From: Danio rerio | Taxonomy: Eukaryota > Chordata > Actinopteri > Cypriniformes > Danionidae | NCBI RefSeq assembly: GCF_049306965.1 | Contig: NC_133179.1 | Span: 14,113,501 to 14,177,500, forward strand | Length of the DNA: 64,000 nucleotides | Reading direction: 5' to 3' | Shown here: positions 31,148 to 43,714 of the stretch, in pieces | Numbering within the stretch: position 1 is the stretch's first letter | Layout of the letters: each line of letters begins with the position of its first letter | Made by a program: the position numbers and the translations under genes | The notes under the pieces: model-generated | Database searches by the model: none | What the model was told of the DNA's origin: nothing | What the model saw: only the letters and a program-made list of their open reading frames with translations

Positions 31148-32259
31148 GTATGTACGTGTTTTATATGATTTTGGCAGGCATTTTACATGTTTGGTCTATG
31201 AATATGGGTGACCGTTGCATTACCTGACCATGTAACGTTACGTTGTAAAGCCGACTCACTTAAAGGGACAGTTGTCGTTAAAGGAATGTTTACCCCAAAA
31301 TGTATATTCTGTCAATATGTGTCCACCGGGATGCTATTATAAATGGATATGCTCTTTATTTTATCCATGGAATATAAAATGATTGAAGACTAGCAGTCCT
31401 CATCGTTCAATGCATCTTTTTTCATGTAAGAAAGGTGTTGCTAAGATTATATCTGCCTTAATTTTTGTTTATTTTTTTGCTTAACCCATAGCAGAAATCT
31501 TTTATAGTCTTTGAAAGACTACAGATGTGAAAATAACCACATCTGTTTCCTAATATATTAAGCAGAGTTGTTGGGTCAGAGCTAAAAAGAGGTATTTTCT
31601 CGATCATTATAATAATTAATTAATGTATATAATTTATTTAAAATATATCTTGTTGGTTTATTTAATGCTATTGATATTTATCACTATCAATTACCTGCCA
31701 TTTAAAATAATAATTTTTCTTCTACCCTATAAACTTTTTTTTTTTTAGCAAGAAAATTTATATTACCTTAAAATGTAATAAAATGATTATAATCATATTT
31801 ACTATAACAAGTGTAGTCCTAAAAAATGTGTTTTTCATTTTGTAGAAATATATCTATTACACATAGACTGATGATGGATGATTATTACCTATCACCTATA
31901 TTTTGACATTTTATTTTTTACAGAAGTTGTTCAAAACATTAAATAAATAGTTTACTTGCATGTAATTTGCTTTCCACAGTAAAACCCTTTGAGTACCTTT
32001 AATCTGGTGTAGAAACTGAAATGGGACATCTCATCTTTGACCTTCACACCTAAATCCTTTAGAAAAAGTTTGTAAAGATTTTTTTAATTGTGTGACTTTA
32101 TTTATTGGTTTACAGGTTATGTTCATAATCATATTATTATTGTGTTATAATTAATCTATTGTCATTTGCAATTATCAATGTTTTTTATTATCCTATCAGA
32201 ATCCCATTACCTCTTAACTCTCTCTATTTCCCTGAATTTTTATTTTATTTATTTTTTTT

Positions 32260-32263
<4 letters not shown>

Positions 32264-32325
<62 letters not shown>
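32264..32325. repeat. (TG)n microsatellite
   Basis: About 30 TG units in the first intron of the calumenin gene. Reading through it gives spurious CVCV open frames. Confidence 0.97.
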
Positions 32326-33059
32326 TTGGTCTTGTATCCCTTTTTTTTCCATCTATGGATTTTTTTTTTGTCCATGTGTTTCCTGTTTCATGTGATATTT
32401 TGCCTGTCAGGATTGTTCCTTTTTCCTCTTTTACACATTTTTACACAATTGCACACAACGCTTGGGGTCAGTAAGATTTTGGTTTAAGAAATAAAAAGTT
32501 ATATTTATCAACTATGCAGCAGTGTAAATGTACAATTTTCTTCCTATTAATAAAAATCTTCAGGGAGAAAAAAAAAAAGTTTTTTTTTTTTTATGTTTTC
32601 CAGTAATATTTTAATGAGCAATTTGTTTTCATCATGAATAATGATACGAGTGTTTCTTGAATGCAAATATGCATATTACAGTCATTTCTGAAGGATTATG
32701 TGATACAGAAGACTCCAACATTAAAACTATATTCAACAGCCTATTTTAAATGCCATAATAATTCACACATCACCCAATTTATTTCTATATTTTTAAAAAT
32801 CCTATGTCTGCAACCTTGGTGAGAGGAAGAGATTCGTTTCTTATCTTACCCAGCCAAAATTTTCAACGGTAATATGTGTTCCACTTCTAACTCAAACATA
32901 CAAGGTGTTTACATTCTCAGGGTCAAACAGACCTTGTTAACTCATGTTTGCCCAGTGGTTTATTTAACACACTAGACATTCCTGTGGTCTATATTTAAAT
33001 GGAAGTTTGAATGTGTATTTTCAATTTTTTTTGCTGTAGCTTTCCATAGAGCTTGGAAG

Positions 33060-36000
33060 ATGAAGATGGAAATTAGGCCTTTGTTGATGTGCTTTGCTCT
33101 GTGCGTGGTTTACGCCACCAGCAAACCAACAGAGAAGAAAGACAGGGTCCACCATGATGCACCCCTGAGCAGCAAAGAGCATGACGATGGCACAAACTTT
33201 GAATACGACCACGATGCCTTCCTTGGAGAAGAAGAAGCCAAAACATTTGATGATCTGACTCCGGAAGAAAGCAAAAATAGGCTTGGGTAAGGTTTGTGCT
33301 GAATGTTAATGGCCATTTAGCATTTTAGAGTGTTAATTCTTGCAAAACAAATGTACAATTCGTTATTTGACACATCCTTTTAGTACATTTTTGTCTTTGT
33401 TTTGACTTTTTTCTCAGTAAAATTGTGGAAAAGATTGATGCAGATGAGGATGGTTTTGTGACAGAGGCCGAGCTGAAAGCATGGATCAAAAAGGCTCAAA
33501 AGAAATACATTTATGACAATGTGGAGAGACAATGGAAGGATTTTGATCTGAACAACGATAGAATGATCTCCTGGGAAGAATACAAGAACGTCACCTATGG
33601 CACCTACCTTGGTAATAAATTCATATAATTAAATTAAAAAAGGATATTTCACCCCCCAAAAATGCCTTATTCAAACTTATGTGACTTTGATTCACTTGAG
33701 GAATTTAAAATTAGTATAAATATGCTGCGTATTTTGTCTATACGGTAAAAGTATTTGCTTTGGATCCCATTGATTTTCATCATATGCACAAAATCAACAC
33801 TTCAAAATATCATCTTATATGTTATACAGGTGTCAAATCCAGTTCCTGGAGGGCCGCAGCTCTGCACAGTTTAGCGTTACCCTAATTAAACACACCTAAT
33901 CAAACAAATTGAGTCTTTCAGGCTTGTTTGAAACCTACGGGTAAGTGTGTTTAGGCAGGGTTGGAACTAAACAGTGCAGAGCTAGACCCTCCAGGAATTG
34001 GATTTGATACCTGTGTGTTTTACAGAATAAAGGAAATTGAATAGGTTTGTAATGCCATAATGGTGCATAAATAATTACTTTTATTCTGGGGTAAATTCTC
34101 CATCTAAATAATTGAAATGGCAAACTATTAATAGCGATTTGTAATATTAATTGAAGCATTTGTACTGTCTGTGTTCTTCTCAGATGATCCTGAACCTGAT
34201 GATGGCTATAACTACAAACAGATGATGGCCAGAGATGAACGCCGCTTTAAAATGGCTGATGGGAATGGAGACCACATCGCTGATAAAGAGGAGTTCACGG
34301 CTTTCCTCCATCCTGAGGAGTATGAACATATGAAGGACATTGTTGTGCTGGTGGGTCCGTCATACTTAGCTTGCTATTTGCAGCCAGTTTTACTGAATTC
34401 GATTGAATGAGCACTGTATTTCATCTAACAGATTGCACTATTAATGCCGTTGTTTTCTTTTTAATTACTTTAAAACCTGTTTTATCACATCTGTTTTTAT
34501 TTTCTTGTATTTTATGTTCCACTGTGTATGAAATGTACTATATAAATAAACTTGCCTTACTTTCTGGCTCTCATGTAGCCCAATGTTTTGCTAATCTCCC
34601 TTATCAATTTGATCCTCAGGAAACAATGGAGGACATTGACAAGAATGGTGATGGGTTTATTGATTTGGAGGAGTATATTGGTGAGTTAAACACCACTTTA
34701 GGAATTGTATTTAAACAGTGTTTGTCATAAAATTGATTTGTGACCTATTTGTACATCATCCTACTGGAAGTATTTGATCACAAGGTTTTAATGATGCAAG
34801 GTTGGTTCTTCCTGAAGTGCATTCTTTGTGAACTTAAAGGCACAATATATAGGATTTTACATTAAAGTATCCAAAAACCACTAGAATAGTGTTATATATT
34901 TTGCTAATGCATGCACCCAAATGTTTCGAAGAATATTCAAATCCAAAGAAATAGGCAATTTTATCTAGTGACAAGGACTATGTCTTGAGTCGCCATGCTA
35001 ATGATATCATAAACTGTCAATTTCCAATTTGGCTCGTATAGATACTTTAGTATTTTGCGTGTTTTAATAAACTGCACAGAGTAACATTATAACAGAAGCC
35101 TGAAATGTTTTTAGTATGATAAAACATCACTGCTTCTTCACCATGTGATCAAGGCCATGTAGCTCTTGTCTCTCATCAGCGGTTGCTTCAGTGGTCTCGT
35201 TTTGCTTTTTACTTTAGCCTACATAACAGTGCCATATACCTAGTTTTGAATACTTTAGCTAACCCATGAAGATGATTTCTGCAGTCCCATTATGAAGATG
35301 ATTTCTGCAGTCCCATTAGGTGTAATGTAGACAGCATGTGACTGACTGATTAGTTACATTAACAAAGTTGAACAGGGGGGATCTAATAAATTGGCCTGTG
35401 AACGTAGTGTAACACAAGGTGAATTTCTTGACTGTCAGGTGACATGTACAACCATGAGGATGAAATGGACGAGCCGGAGTGGGTGGCGACAGAGCGAGAG
35501 CAGTTTTCGGAGTTCAGAGACAAGAACAAGGATGGCAAAATGGACAGGGAAGAAACCATGGACTGGATCCTACCAGCCGACTACGATCACGCTGAAGCCG
35601 AAGCGAAGCATCTGGTGTATGAGTCTGACACAAACAAGGTGAGCAGTATTTAAAGTAGGGCTGCACAATATATTTAATTCAATAAACTTTAGTGTCTATT
35701 CCACAGGGGTTAGAAAGTTGTGTTTAGACAGAGGCTCACGCAAACAGCAAAACATAAATATACTTGCACATTTATTTTAAAATCCTATTCCAAGAAGAAC
35801 AATGGCAGTGGGAATAAATGCCGTCTTGTACTTAGCCTTTTTTACTAAAGGAACTTTATACCGTCTCTCAGACCCCCCAAAAAAATAGATTTTGGATTGC
35901 ATTTCTTAACTCCTAATGTTGCTAGTTAACACATTCAATGCATTTTTTTTACAAAACATCCCCTAATTTCTAAAATATCAACCTCTACAAAATGGTTGAT

Positions 36001-37826
36001 ATGTCGGTTTATGTTAAAAGTACCGGAATTAACACATATACTACGAAAATCAGAAAATATTAAGTAAAAGAAAAATTAATTTGTAAAAAATAATCAAAAT
36101 GAAACCTTTGAACACTAAATCATCTTTATTTTTTAAAGAATCCCATGAAATATTTCAGATTCTCATTTAACATGTTCCCTTGTTGTTGTTTTACAATAAA
36201 ACCAAAAACAAGTGTAGTAGTGCAACATGATTATGTTTGTTTAACAATGCTGTGAAGTGTAAACCATTAATTAAAATAGTCATTCTTAAAATGACTGTAA
36301 CACTCATTATTTAAAACAGTCAAAATATGCTCAACCATTTGGTAGAGCAGGCAGTTAAAGGGTTTAGGGAACCATGTAACGGATGGGAAGAGTCTTCCAC
36401 AATAGTGGAGTTTTTTTTTTTTGCTGCCTCAAATAAATTAATAAGAGGCGTTTGTCTCTCACCAATTATTTTACTCTCTACATTTACTAATCTTTTAAGT
36501 TTATTTTTGCTTTTAACAGAGAGGGGCTACAATAATTAAAGTAAGGACCACATTGGTTAAAAAATAATCTAACTAAGGACAGATGCCCACATTGTGATAT
36601 TGATGCTGAAGCGATATATCAAAATTTCCTTCTCAATATTAAAACTTCTTATCAAAACAATATAAAAAAAGTTTTGATATTGAAAAGGACATTTTGATAT
36701 ATCGCTTCAGCATCAGTATCATAATGTAGGCATCTGCAATAGTCACATCACAGGACCTGCAATGTCAAGTTGGGATTATAATTACCCATAGTTCAGTACA
36801 CATAATTTGATGAGCCATTGTGAATTTCAAACATGATCTAATAGTGTGAACGATTTTTACTTGGATGTGTTTTTAAGGCTTGCGACTGTAAGACATAAAG
36901 CAAATTTAAACCATTTGAGGCACGATAAAATAAAAAAATTGCCGCTTTAACACAGATTAATTGTGTTTACTTATTGTTTTATTTATAAAAATGAAGACTA
37001 TGAAGTGCTATTTTTAATTTGATTTCTCAATTTCTGTACCTCGGCATTTTTAGATTCCAACAAAGACCATAAAGGGCTGTTTATTTTGTTTTGTTTTTAT
37101 TTCAATTTGTTATATTTTTAGATGCCCTCCACAATCATCCCATCCCATCCAATGTAAAATTATGAATTCTTTCAAAACAGTTACTAATGTCATATTGGAC
37201 ATACAAAACTAACTCATGTTTTTTTGCTTAAAGATGAAGACCCCACTTAATGTTTGTACTGGACAGTTCTCCTTACTGTAAATCACATTCTACTGGACTG
37301 TCCTGCTTTTAATGGTTCCATAAAGTTATTTTATGAAATCAACACTCTTAAGGACATTTTAACAAAGTTTTGACATTTTTAACAAAGAACTTTTATCACG
37401 TATTAACACTAAAAAACTTTTTTTAATTAATGTATTCACTTGTATGTTGTTTTTAATTGTATATTGATTATTGAAATGTTCCTGCCATGAAAATAGCCTC
37501 GGTTGCTGACATGGCGTTAAATAAAAAATACATTACATTACATCCAAGCAGTAACTTGAGTCATATTGTGAAATTATATTCATATCGCAATATATATCGC
37601 AGAAATGCAAAATATTGCAATGTCAGTTTTTTTCCAATATCCCTAATATCCTATCCATAATATCCCTAGAGCTTTTGTTGTTTGTCCTCATTTTAACCAA
37701 GTCACTCAAACTGTGTTTCAGGATGGAAAGCTGACCAAAGAAGAAATACTCAACAAGTATGATTTGTTTGTGGGAAGCCAAGCGACTGACTTCGGGGAGG
37801 CATTAGTTCGACATGATGAGTTTTAA
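33060..37826 (+). CDS. calua: Calumenin, ER EF-hand Ca2+-binding protein (complete)
   Basis: Six coding exons: 33060-33286, 33418-33611, 34184-34350, 34620-34680, 35439-35638 and 37722-37826; 317 aa (human 315) with consistent phases. The signal peptide is [20 protein letters not shown]. Six EF-hand loops: [60 protein letters not shown] and [12 protein letters not shown]. The C-terminus HDEF is the CREC-family ER-retention signal. Loop 2 has Arg and loop 3 His at position 6, where Gly is usual, so Ca2+ binding there may be weaker. Calumenin acts in the secretory pathway and inhibits vitamin K-dependent gamma-carboxylation. Only one version of each exon is seen. Zebrafish has two copies; calua is chosen because it adjoins opn1sw1. 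Confidence 0.95.
33827..34013. mobile_element. hAT-type MITE (CAGGTGTCAAATCC)
   Basis: Inverted ends: CAGGTGTCAAATCCAGTTCC and CAGGTATCAAATCCAATTCC, each followed by TGGAGGG...AGCTCTGCAC(A/T)GTTTA. 187 bp in calumenin intron 3 (counting the intron before the coding exon as the first). No target duplication is recognisable now. Confidence 0.75.
34840..35060. repeat. Possible dispersed repeat in calumenin intron
   Basis: AAAGGCACAATATATAGGAT and the following TTGAGTCGCCATGCTAATG resemble a common fish repeat (from memory). No termini were found. The remainder of this intron to 35438 shows only a short direct repeat, ATGAAGATGATTTCTGCAGT, twice near 35270. Confidence 0.35.
36592..36724. repeat. 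Inverted repeat (palindromic transposon remnant)
   Basis: The left arm GATATTGATGCTGAAGCGAT/ATATCAAAAT is mirrored by ATTTTGATATATCGCTTCAG/CATCAGTATC on the right. The sequence TTTCAGCAT...GATAT links it to the GGGCTGCACAATAT family, whose start also occurs at 35657. Calumenin intron before the last exon. Confidence 0.75.
37230..37562 (+). mobile_element. LINE 3' end (reverse-transcriptase ORF tail)
   Basis: The plus strand reads [14 protein letters not shown] then [13 protein letters not shown], the C-terminal zinc-knuckle-like end of a non-LTR retrotransposon ORF2. A 3' UTR follows, ending GCTGACATGGCGTTAAATAA and a (TACAT) tail. I think it belongs to the I/Nimb group. 5'-truncated, as usual for LINEs. 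About 150 bases before the last calumenin exon. Confidence 0.65.
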
Positions 37827-38725
37827 TTATTTCTTTTTTAGTATAATAGATAATTACTTTTTAACTTGTTTTGGTAAAAGAATATAATTTTATATTGCCT
37901 CATCATAATACAACACTAATTCCTCAGAATTTTGTTCACTTGATTTTCCTTTTTGCACAAATTTCATAGCTTTTTTTGTACTGTAAAGTGTGTAACTTTT
38001 GTTTGATTTGAAGTCCATGTACAGCATTATTATCATCATTTCAGTAACTGTATATGTCTGTTTTTTATTGAGAAGCGGTTGATGGATTCAGTGCAGTTTT
38101 ATACACATTGCTACAGATCTATAATCGGCTCCCCCTGCTGTTCACAGTTCTGTCGTAAGAATATTGTAAGTACAGAAAGCTCTCATGTTGATTTTTGAGG
38201 GTTTATACAAATATGTATAACATATTAAATATATATTCACACATAAAAATGTGAATATGTATTTGTTATCTCACATTTCAAAGCAGAAACATCTGTTTTT
38301 GAGTGATGACTCTTCATTTTTCTCTCCAGGCAATACTGTTGTCTTTTTTTATTTATTTAGAAGAACAATACATGTCCATGAACTTTAATCATTGTGCCTT
38401 TCATTGATTTTCCTGTTAGATTTAGATCTTAGCTTGTATTATATGTGTATAATTCAAATCTTTTGGGTTTGTTGGGTCCATCAGAACACGTTACTGAACA
38501 ATTTGTTGCCTTCAACTTTATTATTTGAAATGCATTACCAATTACATGATGTTTGTAACATGTTTAATATGCTGCAAACACATCAATCTCCCCCATTGTC
38601 TATTCATTTTTCTTTTATCTTTATTTTTTTCAGTATATAATGTTTGGCACCTAAAGGTTTCAGGTCACTTGTTGCGAATGGTGCTGTTTCACCACCTGCA
38701 GATTGTATCTCGAACACAAATTGTC

Positions 38726-38731
38726 AATAAA
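38726..38731 (+). promoter_or_regulatory. calua: Calumenin polyadenylation signal
   Basis: AATAAA 900 bases after the calumenin stop, followed by TTTTTTTTCTTG. The 3' UTR from 37827 to about 38750 holds no other gene. Confidence 0.6.
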
Positions 38732-39163
38732 ACCAAAATATGAGCTAAATAAGATTTTTTTTTCTTGTCATTTTGTGCAATATTGTAATATTGTCTGAAA
38801 TTAATTCTACATATAAAGTGGTTTGAAAAAATGTTTGCCCCTTTACTTATTTTTTGCATGTTTGTTACAGATCATTAAACAAATGTAAATATTAGACTAA
38901 GATAACACGTGATAGTCATAAGTAAACACATCATGTAAACGCAAGCAGTTTTTACATGAAGGTTTTTATTATTAAGGGGGAAAAAATTCTAGAAAACTAC
39001 ATAGACTTTTTTGTTAAAATGTAAATAAATCCCAAAATCATGCCTCTAGAAAATTGCCTTATTACCTTTTGGGAGAAGCCTGTGCTATTTCTAGTTAAAA
39101 AATCTAACATTAAGTCAGAATTTGCCTGGGTTATGAATGATTTCAGGCTTTACTGTATATGTA

Positions 39164-39170
<7 letters not shown>

Positions 39171-39209
<39 letters not shown>
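39171..39209. repeat. (TA)n microsatellite
   Basis: About 19 TA units between calumenin and opn1sw1. Confidence 0.95.
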
Positions 39210-39210
<1 letters not shown>

Positions 39211-39370
39211 GTTTTACTTATTTGTAAGTTTGTAATTGATTCATATTTTTTTTTATGAAAACATTTTAATGTTATATTTTAATATATAATTATACATTTT
39301 TAAAACGATCAATTACTTTAAACATAACATATTTAATTATTTTGGAATTTTAAAAAAACTGTGTATGTAA

Positions 39371-39710
39371 CAAGGTGGCTCATCGGTTAGCACTGTCGCC
39401 TCACAGCAAGAAAGTTGCTGGTTTGAGCCCCAGCTGGGCGAGTAGGCATTTCTGTGTGTAGTTTGCATGTTTTCCCCGTGTTTGTGTGGGTTCCCTCGGG
39501 TGCTTCGGGTTTCTCCAAAGACAGGTGAATTGAGTAAGCTAAATTGACCGTAGTGTATGTGTGTGCATGAGAATGTAGGGATGTTTCCCAGTGATGGGTT
39601 CAAGCTGGAAGGGAATCCGCTGCATAAAACTTATGCTGGATAAGTTGGCGGTTCATTCCACTGTGGCGACGCCAGATTAATAGAGGGACTAGAAAATGAA
39701 TAAATGAATC
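39371..39710 (+). mobile_element. DANA-type tRNA-derived SINE
   Basis: Nearly complete: CAAGGTGGCTCATCGGTTAG and GGTTTGAGCCCC (tRNA-like boxes), then GTAGTTTGCATGTTTTCCCC, GATGTTTCCCAGTGATGGGT and GCTGGATAAGTTGGCGGTTC. The 3' end is GGGACTAGAAAATGAATAAA. Lies between the tail-to-tail genes calumenin and opn1sw1. Confidence 0.85.
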
Positions 39711-39807
39711 TCTTTAGATAATTTCCCTTGCTGCAGATACTTATTTGTAGCCTTTATCACCCAACTGTTAAGTTACTAACATAATCCTTATATCATAATA
39801 TAATGCG

Positions 39808-40100
39808 CCAACCTGATTTCATCAAGTAGGACATGTTCCTGGATTAACATCTATGTTGATCCTGGAACAACATTACAATCAGCCAATCAGAATTAAGAGA
39901 TGTGTTAAGTTTAGGCTTACGGTTGGGTTTATGCACTTCTACATGATTTTTATCCAACTATCATTCCCCTTTGATTTTGGGAAAACTTTACAGTTATGGT
40001 TGGGTTTAGGGGTAGGGAATAGGTATGGATTTCATTTTCGAACCAAATGATGTTCCAGGATCAACATAGATGTTAATTCTTGATCGCATCGTACTTGGGA
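39808..40100. mobile_element. Palindromic MITE (CCTGGATTAACATC type)
   Basis: Inverted arms: left CTATGTTGATCCTGGAACAA, right (reverse complement) CTATGTTGATCCTGGAACAT. Outer segments CAACCTGATTTCATCAAGTA and CCAAGTACGATGCGATCAAG are weaker mirror images. Core GGGTTTAGGGGTAGGG. Confidence 0.65.
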
Positions 40101-40221
40101 AAATCATTATGTGCAATTAAATACAAACCAATGTCAATTGTCTTCTAGTTTATGAAGCCATCTCTGTTAATTAACAGAAACCAACAAGTAGAGGGAAAAA
40201 CTGCATCAAACAATATAAATC

Positions 40222-40227
40222 TTTATT
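40222..40227 (-). promoter_or_regulatory. opn1sw1: Candidate opn1sw1 polyadenylation signal
   Basis: AATAAA on the minus strand, 664 bases after the opsin stop. Confidence 0.5.
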
Positions 40228-40890
40228 AACTCTAAAAACAGGGCACATGTACAAATGCATGCACACTGCATGTCTAATTACAACAGAACATGTACAGAGG
40301 TAATATTGATACAGATAACAGAGATCCAAAGCCAGTGATTGGACAGGAGCAGACAGTGAACGATTCCTGAGCTGCAAAAGCGGATGGACTTGGATAATTC
40401 CTGACGATCCTAATTATGTATATTGGATAAGCCAACCAGAAAGCTGGCCTAAAGTACGTTCTTTTAGGTTTGATGCCTATTGCACAACGCCTTATATGAC
40501 AGTCCATAGAATATTTATAATAAAGTCAGGAATTTCCTTTTTCAGATTGCCCAAGTCCATTCACATGAGAGGGTGTCTCATATTATTATCCCTTTTTTTT
40601 TTTTGGTAATTTTTTACTTGCAAGTTAAAAATTAAATATTCTACTTTGTCCTCAATGCGTAATGCATCGTTTTAGCATAAAATGGCAATGTTTTTCTTTA
40701 CAAAATATAAAATAGACATAGGTGTACCAGTTCTGCACAGAAAGGATGGTCGGATATCATCCCCCAGTTTGGCCATCCAAAGGGGCTCCCTTGGCCCTCG
40801 ACATTGTGTAAAGTTACGGGATTTGAACAATCAGGGGGAGGATAACCGCAAAGCTGGTCCAGACGGATTGTAAATGTGCTGCGGGAGTAT

Positions 40891-42808
40891 TTATGCAGAC
40901 ACAGATGAGGTTTCGGTCTTGCTGGAAACCTCTGAGGACTCATCAATCTTCTTGCCAAATACAGTCTCCATGATGCAGGCGTTGAACTGGAATCATAAAG
41001 AGAGGTGTGTTAGTGTTTGGGTATATGCATGCACATTTTTTATTGAGTATGTTTTGTGCTGTTCATCTCACCTGTTTGTTCATGAAGGCGTAGATTAGGG
41101 GATTATACACGCAGGAGCTCTTTGAGAAGAAAGCAGGGATGGCGACCAGGCGGTAATCCTTGTTTGGCTCATCGGAATTGGCAAAATACATGGCGGTGAC
41201 GGCATAAGGGGCATAGCAAAGCACGAAAGAGCCAACCATTACAACAACCATCCTGGACACTTCTCTCTCTGCCTTCTGGGTGGACTCTGACTCGGCCTGC
41301 TGGGCTGCAACCTAAGGGTAAAAAGAAGAATTGTTTTTATTTTAAAGGAGGAAAAAAAATTAGGAAAAAGGGTGGAAGATCTTTAATATGACATGATATG
41401 TATGGACGCACAGATCTAAAACGACTACTTTGAGTGCATTAAATTAAATTGACTTAATTATGGAACATTTCTTCAAAATGAAACCAATGCAATATCATAG
41501 AAATTAAATGTTTAAAAAAAAGAATTATCTAGTTACGCTTTGTTTTTAATTTCATAATTGTTTTTTTGAAGGTGATTATCTATATAAAAAAAGTATAATA
41601 TGTGTCCAATTGGAAAAGTAAACTGGAAATAAATTTGCCAAAAAAAAAAGGGGGACAGACCTTAAGCAAGGTTTGACGAAAGAAAGAAACTATATCATGA
41701 TATTTTAAAACAGCAGAGTATAGAGGTGGATTTAACTATTATAACTAAGCATTTGCAAAAAACAAACAAACTAAAATAGTAGCATTTTGGGTGCTGTTGC
41801 TGTTTTTAAAGTTTAAAATACCACGATTATGGCCTGAATGTAACAAATATCTGCACTATTTCTCCACAAGGATCTAAAAGCAAAGGCACTCACGGCGCGC
41901 AGGGCTCCCAAGAGCTGTGAGTAGGAGAAAATGATGATGGTCATTGGCATCATGAAGCAGGTGACGAGAAGGAAGTAAGTGTAGCTCTCTGAGTTGTACT
42001 CCTCGCTTTTTGTGTACCAGTCAGGTCCGCAGGCAGTGCCAAGACCCTCGGGAATGTATCTGTAAAGTAAATATTAATTCAAATCAATCTTTATCACTAT
42101 TAGTGAGCAATCCCCCCCCCAAAAAAAATCTCCAGGAAAACTTCCTTCACCTGCTCCATCCAAAGAAGGGAGGAGTAGCACAGGCGGTACCAATGATCCA
42201 GGTGAACACCACAGCTCCAACAGCCTGGCCTTGTCCGAATTTGAAGCTTCCGAAGGGTTTGCAGATGACCACATATCTCTCGAAAGCCAGAACAGCCAAG
42301 GACCATCCCGTCACAAGACCTGGAAGAAGAATAAGTCTATCAGCACACTTATCTGAATGTGAAGTTCAATTATTCCTAGACCTGTTCCAACCCTAATTAA
42401 ACTGCACTAGCTAATCAAGTCTAAAGCTAAACTCAACCTGACATTGCAAGACTGAATGTGACTCTTACCTGCAATCGATCCCATTGCCGCTTCCATCGCA
42501 CACAACGTATACCCAAGGAAGTAATAACCTCTAGCAGCGCAGACGAATACTTGACTTACAGAGAACGTGTCGAAAATGAAGCCTGCTAGGGAGATGTTTA
42601 CCAAGATGTAGTTGAGAGGCTGCCTGAGTTTCTTGTACTTCATCGTGACGAAGAGGACGATTCCGTTCATAGGTGTGCCCACGATAAATACAAAGCCCAT
42701 GAAAGCTGCCTGCAGGTAGAACGCCCATTTGGGGGCAATGTGGTATTGTTCGCCCTCGAAGGGGCTGACTTTGGAAGCATTTCCGAATTGAACGGCCCAC
42801 GCGTCCAT
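40891..42808 (-). CDS. opn1sw1: Short-wave-sensitive (UV) cone opsin SWS1 (complete)
   Basis: Five exons: 42469-42808, 42151-42319, 41894-42059, 41072-41311 and 40891-40986; 336 aa. It starts [20 protein letters not shown] and ends [10 protein letters not shown]. It is a seven-helix visual pigment G-protein-coupled receptor of cone outer segments that binds 11-cis-retinal. Visible are the N-glycosylation site NAS, the helix 3 FERY (E/DRY box), the retinal Lys in [19 protein letters not shown], the NPLIY motif and the Ser/Thr-rich tail for kinase phosphorylation. Phe at bovine position 86 ([11 protein letters not shown]) is the residue that sets UV absorption; violet pigments differ here. The sequence agrees with my memory of zebrafish UV opsin. 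It is tail-to-tail with calumenin and divergent from mir729. Confidence 0.98.
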
Positions 42809-43050
42809 GGTTGTGCCGTTGGAGGCCTTCTTCTGTGTGTCCTGGTGGAGTCAACAAGGAGCCTGACTGAACCGATGCGGAGAGGTGGCCTTTTATAAAA
42901 TCCCCAAAGTCTTGCCTGGTGTGAAAAGGCGGGGATGAAAAGGAAGATCATCCTCCGGGTTATCTTCCGGACATGTTGCCAGGATAATCCGCCCTGTCCA
43001 TGTGAATTATCCTCAACACTCCTCTGGATTCTATAAGCGCTTGATTAGGC
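42809..43050 (-). promoter_or_regulatory. opn1sw1: opn1sw1 proximal promoter
   Basis: TATA box TATAAAAG on the minus strand at 42890-42897, about 80 bases before the ATG. Upstream are OTX/CRX-like sites: TAATCC (plus) at 42985-42990, ATTATCC near 43006 and TGATTAGG near 43041. Crx/Otx5 binding at such sites is the known route of photoreceptor expression. Occupancy here is inferred. Confidence 0.6.
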
Positions 43051-43159
43051 CACACGTGTCGCATGGTAAATGTTATGTTTTAGCTTGCATTGGAGCATAA
43101 AATTTCAACTTTCAGTAAATATGTCAATATAATATCAAGATAGTAAGTATATTATTGGG

Positions 43160-43640
43160 ATATTGTCATCGTTTTTGTACCCCTCACGAGTTTCTTGAGT
43201 TCCTGTTGAACACAGGAGAAGATCTCTCAAAGAATGCTGGTTGATCGTTGACTCATTGACGTCCATTGTAATTTTCTTTTCCTACTATGGGGTCCAGTGG
43301 GTGACAGCAACTTCAGAAGAAAGGGTGACAGTTTATTTTGATGGTCCATTTGAATATTAGAGGACTTTCTGCACAATATCAGTGGATATGCTCATTCAAC
43401 AGACATTTAACTGACTATAAGAGACTTAACAAGTACATGTCAACTTACACAAACACCCACCCTAACAGTTCACTTGTAATCTAATGAGAATTAGTTGGCA
43501 TATTGATGCAACGTAACTTAAATTCAACAAACAGACCATCAAATTAAAGTGTGACCGAAGAGAGAAACTCATAAAGGTTTAAAACCACATGAGGGAGTGT
43601 AAATGATGAGGTCATTTTCATTTTTGGGTGAACCATCCCC
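43160..43640. mobile_element. AGTTCACCC-type MITE, split by a second MITE
   Basis: Left part: TTGTCATCGTTTTTGTACCC, CTGTTGAACACAGGAGAAGA and AGAATGCTGGTTG. Right part: AGAAACTCATAAAGGTTTAA, GTAAATGATGAGGTCATTTT and CATTTTTGGGTGAACCATCC. The 233-bp element at 43324-43556 separates them. It lies 0.3-0.8 kb upstream of the opsin start. Confidence 0.75.
43324..43556. mobile_element. hAT-like MITE nested in another MITE
   Basis: Inverted ends GGTGACAGTTTATTTTGATG and GGTCACACTTTAATTTGATG, each followed by GTC. Flanking GAAGAAAG (43316-43323) and GAAGAGAG (43557-43564) are an 8-bp duplication with one change. A truncated relative lies at 1725-1870. Confidence 0.8.
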
Positions 43641-43714
43641 AACTTGAACAACTATTAAGCTTCTAATGCATGATGGTTTTGCCAGTAATCATTGCATATT
43701 CACTAATTTAATTA

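Noticed and set aside
32159-32487. Overlapping open frames with CVCVCV runs
   Set aside because: Translation of a (TG)n microsatellite in a calumenin intron.
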